Part shown: one piece after another, positions 54,897-61,193 of the stretch
Layout of the letters: every line of letters begins with the position of its first letter
How positions within the stretch are numbered: the first letter of the stretch is position 1
Source: Prevotella sp.
GTDB lineage: Bacteria; Bacteroidota; Bacteroidia; Bacteroidales; Bacteroidaceae
Length of the DNA stretch: 64,000 bases
Reading direction: 5' to 3'
Assembly: GCA_024695815.1 (NCBI GenBank)
Contig: JAILHK010000034.1
Location: 186,001-250,000, forward strand
The notes under the pieces: generated by a model
Seen by the model: the letters and a program-made list of their open reading frames with translations, nothing else
Told to the model about the DNA's origin: nothing
Database searches by the model: none
Translations under genes and position numbers: made by a program

Positions 54897-55094
54897 TAAA
54901 GTGCCACTTTTCCCCTCGAAAAGTGGCACTCTTCTTTTGCAAAAGCGTAGGTTTTGTGTTGCAATAGTTGCCCTTTTGCTTCCGTTCCAGGGGCTAGAAT
55001 GGTGGTTTCTAGGGGCTAGACACGACCTTTCTAGGGGCTAGAATGGCGTCGGGAGTTAGACTATTGTGTTTCAAAACGTCTGCTCTGACGGAAT
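54897..55094. repeat. 22-bp-period array D, nine blocks
   Basis: Blocks of 22 bp start at 54897 and every 22 bp to 55073. Blocks 1 and 2 form the permease terminator. Blocks 3 and 4 carry AAAAGCGTAGGTTTTG and AATAGTTGCCCTTTTGC. Blocks 5-7 begin TTCCAGGGGCTAGA, TTCTAGGGGCTAGA, TTCTAGGGGCTAGA, strictly in register; their tails differ. Blocks 8 and 9 are looser (GTTAGACTATTG, AAACGTCTGCTCTGACGG). The words match array C. Most of the 355-bp gap before the AEC transporter is this array; no gene is seen. Confidence 0.8.
54900..54938 (+). terminator. Terminator of the permease gene, inside array D
   Basis: AGTGCCACTTTTC (54900-54912) pairs perfectly with GAAAAGTGGCACT (54918-54930), loop CCCCT, followed by CTTCTTTT. 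It occupies the first two 22-bp blocks of array D. Confidence 0.85.
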
Positions 55095-55166
55095 AAGAGT
55101 GCCTGTATGAAGAGACAAAAGTGCGAAAAAAAGAACGAAAAACTTGGATAGTAACGGGATTTTAGT

Positions 55167-55174
55167 TACTTTCG
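55167..55174 (+). promoter_or_regulatory. Possible promoter of the AEC transporter gene
   Basis: TACTTTCG differs from TAnnTTTG only by a C before the G. It lies 30 bp before the start, at the right distance, but the -33 region is unremarkable. Confidence 0.4.
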
Positions 55175-55203
55175 CAGTCAAATAAAGAAAATAAGGATAG
55201 CAT

Positions 55204-56112
55204 ATGTTTGATGTGATGATTACCCTGTTTGTCATTGTCGTGGTGGGATATGCCGCCGGCAAACTGGGATATATGGGAGGTGAGTTCGATCGCAAACTGT
55301 CGAGTCTGGTCATCAACTGGACTTGTCCGGCCTTGATTCTGGCGTCGTCTATGACCGGCGATATGCCCGATCGCAGGTATATCCTGCCACTGCTGGGCAT
55401 CAGTGCCTTCACCTATGTGGTGCTAACGCTGCTGGCATGGGGCCTCTCGCATGTGCTCACCAAGAATACTAGCGACCGTGGCATCGTGGCCTTTGCACTG
55501 GTGTTTGGCAACGTGGGGTTCATGGGCTATCCCGTGGTGGCCAGCATCTTTGGTCAGCAGGCGGTGTTCTATGCCGCCGTGCTCAACGTGGTGAACACGT
55601 TTGCCGTCTTTACAATTGGCACCATGATGATCACTGGCGGGCAAGGCAGCGACCGTGAGCGATTCAACAAGAAGGTGCTCTACAGCACACCCATGCTCTC
55701 GGCCTATCTGTCTATGCTCATCGTGGCGCTAGGCATCGACAACATCCCCGCCTATGTCAGTCAGCCACTGACCATGATTGGCAACATCACCGTGCCGGCA
55801 GCCCTGCTGATCATCGGCTCGTCGATGTCGCAACTGCCGCTGCGCGCGCTGATGGGCAACATGACGGTCTATGGCACCACACTGTTCCGACTGGCTCTGT
55901 TGCCTGTCGGTATGCACTTTCTCTGTCTGGCGCTGGGCTTCGACCCTTATGTCGCCAGCATCAACACGGTGGTCATCGCCATGCCTGTGGCCACCTATGG
56001 CACCATCCTCTGTCTGAAGTACCAACGCGACACCACGCTGATAGCCGAGGTGACGTTTATCACCACGCTGCTATCCATGATATCCATCCCATTGCTGGTA
56101 TTGCTATTTTAG
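55204..56112 (+). CDS. AEC-family (auxin efflux carrier type) transporter
   Basis: The 302-residue inner-membrane protein has about 10 helices in two five-helix halves, typical of the AEC/malonate transporter family: VVGYAAGKLGYMGGEFDRKL, ALVFGNVGFMGYPV, NITVPAALLIIGSSMSQLP, and MPVATYGTILCLKYQRDT near the end. Bacterial members export or import organic acids or amino acids; the substrate here is unknown. Its last 9 bp overlap the convergent transposase-like gene. Confidence 0.88.
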   Translation: MFDVMITLFVIVVVGYAAGKLGYMGGEFDRKLSSLVINWTCPALILASSMTGDMPDRRYILPLLGISAFTYVVLTLLAWGLSHVLTKNTSDRGIVAFALVFGNVGFMGYPVVASIFGQQAVFYAAVLNVVNTFAVFTIGTMMITGGQGSDRERFNKKVLYSTPMLSAYLSMLIVALGIDNIPAYVSQPLTMIGNITVPAALLIIGSSMSQLPLRALMGNMTVYGTTLFRLALLPVGMHFLCLALGFDPYVASINTVVIAMPVATYGTILCLKYQRDTTLIAEVTFITTLLSMISIPLLVLLF

Positions 56113-57246
56113 TGCTGCAATCTCCAGGGCCATCAGGTTGAGTTGTTGACATTGATGGGCTGTGAGCTTTCTTTTCTCGTTATGATGTTCCCATGGCGAC
56201 AGCATGAGCAGTGTGCCTTTTGCACATGCATAGAACTGTTCACCATGTGGTTTCGATAAAGGACCGAAACCATTTTCCATGAGCACGATAGTGGGGAAAC
56301 CGGCATCGAAGACGGTCCGCATGACGCGCTTCTCGGCCGGTGAGATAGCAGGCGAGACGAGCACAGCTCCCTGTCGTGCAGCCTCCAGATAACGAAAAAT
56401 CTCCCGCTCGATGTCGCTGTCGGTCAGTCGGCGCGACAGACGGACAGCGATGCGCCATGGTGCAGTCAGCAACTGTCGGTTGCCGATGCCACTATAGCAC
56501 TGTTTGCCGATGTGCAGATTGAAAAAGGGGCGTAGAAACTCGGGCTTAGCGCGTTTTATCATCAAGCGCCGCGGGTTGTCTCGTAGATAGTTGACCCACG
56601 TGGGTAGCTCATCGTACGAGCGCAAGATAAGATCGTTGTAGCCCTTTGCGAAAAGGAGAAGGCTTGGGTGCGACGGCGAAGCCGCCGCCTGCTGAGAAAC
56701 CACCACCTGCTGAGAAACCGCCTGCTGTGAAGCCGCTTGCTGAGAAACCGCCTGCTGAGAAGCGGGCACCTTGGCGGGAATGGGGGGCTGGCTTTTAGCT
56801 GTAGGTAGCGGCTTTGCCGCTACTTTGCATTGTTCTGCCTGTACGAGGGCTCGCTGGGCTTTGCGGCAGCCGGCTTTAAAGCCGGAGATGACTTGGCCTA
56901 GATGCACTGGTAGTGGCGCGGTGACAAAAAGAATGCCATGTAAGTGGTCTGGCATCATCTGGATTGCCATGACCTCGATTTGTGGGTAATAGCCGTGAAT
57001 ACCCATCCACTCGCTTTGAACGGCTTTTCCTAGCTCTGTCAGTTCTATGTGTGGCGCTTGCTCGCTATCGGAGGGCGCAAAGGGGTCACCTTTTAATGTT
57101 CCAAAGATAGGGCGACGACCTTCTGTTTCTATGGTAATCATGTACATCCGACGATCGGAGTAGTCGTGATAATCGTCACGCCGTTTCATAGATGTTTTCT
57201 TCTCGCCGGCGTATAGCTTCTTTTGTGCAATCTGTTCGTCGGTCAT
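56104..57246 (-). CDS. RAYT-type Y1 transposase-like protein with a Rossmann-like C-terminal domain
   Basis: The 380-residue protein, starting MTDEQIAQKKLYAG, has an HUH Y1-transposase domain (about 18-235): the HUH pair lies in MMPDHLHGILF (His101, His103) and the likely catalytic Tyr203 in FAKGYNDLIL, followed by YLRDNPRRL. This is the REP-associated (RAYT, IS200/IS605-like) type. A repetitive Gln-rich insert (about 160-190) interrupts it. About 110 C-terminal residues (GAVLVSPAISPAEKRVM, FPTIVLMENGF, LLMLSPWEHH) look like a DprA/LOG Rossmann-like fold. Its ATG overlaps the TGA of the rRNA methyltransferase gene and no terminal repeats are seen, so it looks domesticated rather than a fresh insertion. 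Confidence 0.8.
   Translation of the reverse strand: MTDEQIAQKKLYAGEKKTSMKRRDDYHDYSDRRMYMITIETEGRRPIFGTLKGDPFAPSDSEQAPHIELTELGKAVQSEWMGIHGYYPQIEVMAIQMMPDHLHGILFVTAPLPVHLGQVISGFKAGCRKAQRALVQAEQCKVAAKPLPTAKSQPPIPAKVPASQQAVSQQAASQQAVSQQVVVSQQAAASPSHPSLLLFAKGYNDLILRSYDELPTWVNYLRDNPRRLMIKRAKPEFLRPFFNLHIGKQCYSGIGNRQLLTAPWRIAVRLSRRLTDSDIEREIFRYLEAARQGAVLVSPAISPAEKRVMRTVFDAGFPTIVLMENGFGPLSKPHGEQFYACAKGTLLMLSPWEHHNEKRKLTAHQCQQLNLMALEIAALK
56688..56765 (-). repeat. 15-bp tandem repeat inside the transposase-like gene
   Basis: Five in-frame units with + strand sequence like CCTGCTGAGAAACCG (one of 18 bp) start at 56688, 56706, 56721, 56736 and 56751. They encode a Gln-Gln-Ala pattern (SQQAV, SQQAA). 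Because 15 bp keeps the frame, copy number could vary without loss of function. Confidence 0.85.
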
Positions 57247-58460
57247 CCTAAAATGGGGACGTAGGTGTCGGGGGTGTGGGTGGTCCTGATGCGCCACTCC
57301 TTAGGATAAAGGTTGTTAGCACGACTGCCAATATTCTTCATGGTGCCAAGCACTTGCTGCTGGAATGTCGCTGCCACGATACCACGAGGGGTGTCGGCAG
57401 GCAGCACCAAGGCTTCACCACGCAGATAGGCGATGGCCTGTTGGTAGGTGAGTTCCACCGGTGTGGTGTCTGTCGGCGCCTGGTCGACAGGTGCCGTGAG
57501 CACCCTCAGGGCATCGGTATTCGCCTTCTTCTGTGATATCGATGTCGGCAGATGCCCCTTCTTTCGCAGTACGCACATGAAGAGACCTTCGCCACGGGTG
57601 ATGCCCGGGATGAAACGATAGACGGGCTGGGTGAATCCTTTTAGCAGTGAACCGGTGATGTGCCATACTGCCTTCGTGGCTACGGGCAGCACCTCAGCAT
57701 CCAACTCGTCGATAATCCACTGGATGTTCTCTTCGTTCTCTTTAGTATTAAACGTACAGGTACTATATATTAATATGCCCCCTTCGTTGAGGCATGTCCA
57801 TGCATCGCCGACAATGTCGCGCTGCAACTGCCAGCAGCGCTCCACGTTCTGTGGGCTCCACTCGCCGATGGTGGCTTCGTCCTTGCGGAACATGCCTTCG
57901 CCCGAGCAGGGCACATCGCAGAGGATGAGGTCGAACTTCATCTTCGACTTGCGGTAGTCCTTGGGGAAGAGGTTGGTGACGTGATGATGATCGTGGCCCC
58001 ACTTGGTGACGTTCTCCAGCAGGATGCTGGCGCGGTTGCGCATGGGTTCGTTGCTGTAGAGCGTCCAGTTGGCAGGCAGGGCAGCGCGTAGCAGCGTTGA
58101 CTTGCCACCAGGTGCAGCACAGAGGTCGAGGGCGGTGCCTCCGCCTGTCTCTCTGAGAATGGCGGGAAGGTGCTGTCGGAGCACCTCGTCGAGAAACATC
58201 GATGAGGCCTCTTGCACATAGTAGCAACCAGCATGAAACAGGGGGTCGAACGTGAAGTTAGGACGACTCTTCAGGTAATAGCCACCCTGACACCAGGGCA
58301 CTTGTTCGCCGTCGATAACTTTGAGCTCGCCGCTCTTTAGGGGGTTCAGTCGGATGCTGACCGGTGATGCTTCTTCGAACGAATGAAGGAAACGTTCGAA
58401 ACGCTCGTCGCCCATCAGCTGACGTGTGGAAAGGGTGAATTCTGTGGGTAAATTAGTCAT
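57243..58460 (-). CDS. RsmB/RsmF-type rRNA cytosine-C5 methyltransferase
   Basis: The 405-residue SAM-dependent methyltransferase of the NOL1/NOP2/Sun family has the N-terminal PVSIRLNPLK, SAM motif ALDLCAAPGGKST, DVPCSGEGMFRKD (Cys that resolves the adduct) and YSTCTFNTKENE (catalytic Cys). The C-terminal domain (from about 300, ELTYQQAIAYLRGE, KNLYP-like NNLYPKEWRI) is of the RsmF PUA-like type. The start fits family N termini (LPTEFTLSTRQLMGDERFE) although it lies almost at the predicted transcript start. The stop is coupled to the transposase-like gene. Confidence 0.9.
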   Translation of the reverse strand: MTNLPTEFTLSTRQLMGDERFERFLHSFEEASPVSIRLNPLKSGELKVIDGEQVPWCQGGYYLKSRPNFTFDPLFHAGCYYVQEASSMFLDEVLRQHLPAILRETGGGTALDLCAAPGGKSTLLRAALPANWTLYSNEPMRNRASILLENVTKWGHDHHHVTNLFPKDYRKSKMKFDLILCDVPCSGEGMFRKDEATIGEWSPQNVERCWQLQRDIVGDAWTCLNEGGILIYSTCTFNTKENEENIQWIIDELDAEVLPVATKAVWHITGSLLKGFTQPVYRFIPGITRGEGLFMCVLRKKGHLPTSISQKKANTDALRVLTAPVDQAPTDTTPVELTYQQAIAYLRGEALVLPADTPRGIVAATFQQQVLGTMKNIGSRANNLYPKEWRIRTTHTPDTYVPILG

Positions 58461-58467
58461 TTCGATG

Positions 58468-58496
58468 CAAAGTTAATCATTTTTTTTATACCTTTG
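58468..58496. promoter_or_regulatory. Overlapping divergent promoters
   Basis: The minus strand has TAACTTTG at 58468-58475 toward the methyltransferase (start 58460) and the + strand has TACCTTTG at 58489-58496 toward the DUF2807 operon. Only 13 bp separate the two -7 elements, so each promoter covers the -33 region of the other. The methyltransferase transcript would start within a few bases of its ATG. Confidence 0.7.
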
Positions 58497-58548
58497 CAAC
58501 TAATCAGTTTTTAATTGCGTCTAACAGATAAAAAGATACAAATAAAAA

Positions 58549-59280
58549 ATGTTTTGGCGTATGAAGAAAAGAACGATGATGCTATTGGCTGCAGGAGTAG
58601 TTCTGCTATGCACTTCCTGTCATTTCCGTATTAACACAGAAATGGACATGACCGAAAACAGAACCCACGTGAGGGATTTTGAGAAAATCGAGGTGTTGGG
58701 CGCTATGGACGTGGAATATGTACAGGGCGACTCGTTCGAGGTAAAGGTTGTGGGACGTGGTAGTGAGTTAAATAAGGTGGAGACCGTAGTCAAAGACCAC
58801 ACACTGCAGATTCGCATGAATGATAGCTATAGTGTGCACCGCTTTGGTATTGTGAGCTTCGGCAACTCAAGCAGCGACAATGTGAAAGTAATGGTGATGT
58901 CGCCTGACCTGATAGGTGTCACGATGAGTGGCTCTGGCAATTTTGATTGTGACGGAATGCTCGACACCGACGTGCTCGATATCAAGCTGAATGGCTCTGG
59001 CGACGTGGAATTCAAAGATGTGATTTGCGATCAAATCAACGTGCGACTAGTAGGCTCTGGCGATGTGGAGGTGAAGAAGGTGAAGACGCTGATGTCAGAC
59101 CTGGAACTGATAGGCTCTGGCGATATTAAGATGAAGTTCGACGATGCCAAGGCGGTGAAAGCACGACTGATTGGCTCGGGCGACATCGAACTGTCTGGCA
59201 ATGTAGATATGCTGAATAGCAGTGCACACGGTTCGGGCGACCTGAATACCGATAAACTAACAGTAAAGAATAACATGTAA
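58549..59280 (+). CDS. DUF2807 (head GIN domain) lipoprotein
   Basis: The 243-residue protein has a lipoprotein signal (LLCTSC) and a right-handed beta-helix of the DUF2807 type, with repeated GSGD turns about every 20 residues (LNGSGDVEF, LVGSGDVEV, LIGSGDIKM, LIGSGDIEL). A start at 58561 (MKKRTMMLLAAG) is also possible. The family is a putative surface adhesin or envelope-stress protein; no enzyme function is known. It heads a cluster with a DUF6249-like protein, PspC and an ECF sigma factor, a common Bacteroidales grouping. Confidence 0.87.
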   Translation: MFWRMKKRTMMLLAAGVVLLCTSCHFRINTEMDMTENRTHVRDFEKIEVLGAMDVEYVQGDSFEVKVVGRGSELNKVETVVKDHTLQIRMNDSYSVHRFGIVSFGNSSSDNVKVMVMSPDLIGVTMSGSGNFDCDGMLDTDVLDIKLNGSGDVEFKDVICDQINVRLVGSGDVEVKKVKTLMSDLELIGSGDIKMKFDDAKAVKARLIGSGDIELSGNVDMLNSSAHGSGDLNTDKLTVKNNM

Positions 59281-59300
59281 TTAATAGAAAGGGAATTAAT

Positions 59301-60038
59301 ATGAAAAAGTATTTAGTAGGACTTACCATACTGCTGGCGCTCTCTGTGAGCATGCAGACATTGGCGCAGAAACATCGCCACACCTCCCAGCCGACAACAA
59401 CGATGGAGCTGGTGGACTCAACGAGTAAGAATTCTATCGAGGTGTTTTCTGACACAACCAGTGCAGACACAGCTCAGAAACAGTCATCTGTCACTCGCGT
59501 GATTAGTATTAATGCTTCTAACGACGCAGAACTCGAGGAACTCGAAAAGAACATGACTCTGCTGAACAAGTCATTTGATCTTCTGCCATGGGGTACTATC
59601 ACATCTATCTTTGCCATCATATTCCTCATCCTGCTGCTTCCCATTATCCTGTTGATTGTTATCGTCATCGTAGTGCTGAAGCATATTCGCAAGCGTAATA
59701 GGGAGAGAATGATGTACATGAACATGAACAAGCAGCAGGCAGACCCGCAATCGAACGTCAATGCTGCTCCCGAACAAATCAGCGGAGGATACTATCAGCA
59801 GTCGAGCGCTGACTGGACACAGCCGTCATCGATGATTGAAGACGACTACCAGAAAGGCTTGCGCCAGTGCTTCGTAGGCGTAGGACTGTTCATCTTCCTC
59901 GGACTGATCATTGACGAAGTGGGCTTTGGTATCGGTGCCCTGGTGTTATGTATTGGACTGGGCAAGGTGGTTGGAGCCAAGAAGATGAAGCAGATGAGAG
60001 ACGAACAAGAGAAAGGCAAATCGGACTCTGATTTGTGA
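59301..60038 (+). CDS. Membrane protein, DUF6249-like
   Basis: The 245-residue protein has a signal peptide (to about LA22), a Ser/Thr-rich periplasmic segment, a long hydrophobic helix (about 97-125), a charged cytoplasmic part with QQ-rich stretch, and two further helices near the C terminus (about 193-225, GVGLFIFLGLIIDEVGFGIG). The plan resembles the DUF6249 proteins found beside ECF sigma/PspC genes in Bacteroidetes. Function is unknown; the place suggests the envelope-stress response. Confidence 0.68.
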   Translation: MKKYLVGLTILLALSVSMQTLAQKHRHTSQPTTTMELVDSTSKNSIEVFSDTTSADTAQKQSSVTRVISINASNDAELEELEKNMTLLNKSFDLLPWGTITSIFAIIFLILLLPIILLIVIVIVVLKHIRKRNRERMMYMNMNKQQADPQSNVNAAPEQISGGYYQQSSADWTQPSSMIEDDYQKGLRQCFVGVGLFIFLGLIIDEVGFGIGALVLCIGLGKVVGAKKMKQMRDEQEKGKSDSDL

Positions 60039-60081
60039 AAAAATAAAATCAATAGTGTTTTAAAAAAGAAAGGATAAAATC

Positions 60082-60273
60082 ATGACTAGAAAATTATATC
60101 GTGGCGACGACCGCATATTGGGTGGCGTTTGCTCAGGACTGGCAGAATACTTAGATTTTGATCCCGTACTCGTACGCTTAGGCTACGCAGCACTGACGCT
60201 CTTTACGGCTTTTTGTGGTCTCATCTTCTATGTTGTAGCATGGATCGTGATTCCTGAGAGACCTATCAGATAG
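60082..60273 (+). CDS. PspC-domain protein
   Basis: The 63-residue protein is a stand-alone PspC domain: LYRGDDRILGGVCSGLAEYL, then a hydrophobic helix (LFTAFCGLIFYVVAWIVIPE). In enterobacteria PspC is a membrane sensor of the phage-shock response; in Bacteroidetes such small proteins accompany ECF sigma genes. It lies 43 bp after the DUF6249-like gene and 34 bp before the sigma gene. Confidence 0.93.
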   Translation: MTRKLYRGDDRILGGVCSGLAEYLDFDPVLVRLGYAALTLFTAFCGLIFYVVAWIVIPERPIR

Positions 60274-60307
60274 TTATAAGTTAAGTTAATTACGTTTGAA
60301 TTAAGAA

Positions 60308-60844
60308 GTGGCTACAGTTAGTGACCTTTCTCTAGTTGCACAGGTGGCGGTGTTCGGCAATAAGCGAGCTTTCGACGAGCTCGTGCGCCGATACCAGTCG
60401 CCTGTGCGCAAGTTCTTCCTGAACCAGACACTGGGGGATGGTCAACTGAGCGACGACCTGGCGCAAGATACCTTTGTCAAGGCTTATACGAACATTGCGT
60501 CGTTCAAAGGTCTGGCTTCTTTTCAAACGTGGATCATGCGCATTGCTTATAACGTTTATTACGACTATACGCGGCGGCATCGCATCACGGAAGATGTAGA
60601 TGTGGTGCCACAGCGAAGCAGCAGTGGCGCACAGACAGCCTTGCAGATGGATATCTATGCTGCGCTGGCACTGCTGAAACCCGACGAACGAAGTTGTATC
60701 ACCCTACAACTGATAGACGGTTACGACATCGCCGGCATTGCCAAGATAACTGGCATGAAAGAGGGGACGGTGAAGTCGCACCTCTCGCGAGGGAAAGAGA
60801 AATTAGCAACTTATTTAAGACAGAATGGATATGATGGAAGATAA
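60308..60844 (+). CDS. ECF-type RNA polymerase sigma factor
   Basis: The 178-residue sigma-70-like protein starts with GTG (MATVSDLSLVAQVAVF). Region 2 reads FDELVRRYQSPVRKFFLNQT, DDLAQDTFVKAYTNIASFKG and FQTWIMRIAYNVYYDYTRR. Region 4 reads ALLKPDERSCITLQLIDGYD, IAGIAKITGMKEGTVKSHLS and RGKEKL. It likely directs the envelope cluster, with the overlapping downstream small membrane protein as anti-sigma candidate. Confidence 0.92.
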   Translation: MATVSDLSLVAQVAVFGNKRAFDELVRRYQSPVRKFFLNQTLGDGQLSDDLAQDTFVKAYTNIASFKGLASFQTWIMRIAYNVYYDYTRRHRITEDVDVVPQRSSSGAQTALQMDIYAALALLKPDERSCITLQLIDGYDIAGIAKITGMKEGTVKSHLSRGKEKLATYLRQNGYDGR

Positions 60845-61193
60845 CGAACGCTTATTACAGAACTTTTTCAGTGAAGTCGCTAGCACACCGGTTGCTGACG
60901 ATGGCTTCACCAATCGTGTGATGCAGCGGCTGCCACAGCGTGTCAATTGGTTTACGCACCTGTGGAACATCTTCTGTGTCACGGTCTTCATGGTGCTGTT
61001 TGTGGTATTCCGCGGATGGGAATCGCTGATGGCACAGTTTGTTGTGATGATGCGCACACTGATGGCATACGTAATGATGCCCGAGCCGCTCAACATCAAT
61101 CTGTCGGTGGTGCTGTCGGTGGTCTGCGGTCTCCTGTTGGTGGCCGTCATCGAATTGATGTATAGTGATAAATTGAAGATTAGTGATTTGTAG
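60825..61193 (+). CDS. DUF5056-like small membrane protein, anti-sigma candidate
   Basis: The 122-residue protein (ATGs at 60825, 60831 and 60834 are all possible) begins ERLLQNFFSEVAS with a cytoplasmic helix of the kind found in anti-sigma factors (FTNRVMQRLP), then two membrane helices (about 47-65 and 95-113). It overlaps the sigma gene and resembles DUF5056 proteins encoded after ECF sigma factors. Anti-sigma function is inferred from position. Its end overlaps the convergent porE-like gene by 14 bp. Confidence 0.75.
   Translation: MDMMEDNERLLQNFFSEVASTPVADDGFTNRVMQRLPQRVNWFTHLWNIFCVTVFMVLFVVFRGWESLMAQFVVMMRTLMAYVMMPEPLNINLSVVLSVVCGLLLVAVIELMYSDKLKISDL

Noticed and set aside
56104..57246. 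Recent IS200/IS605 insertion
   Set aside because: No terminal hairpins or TnpB are seen, the gene overlaps both neighbours by a few bases, and an extra domain is present, so a resident gene is more likely.
58549..59280. GSGD-encoding DNA repeat as a mobile repeat
   Set aside because: The roughly 60-bp recurrence follows from the beta-helix turns of DUF2807 and is a protein-level feature.
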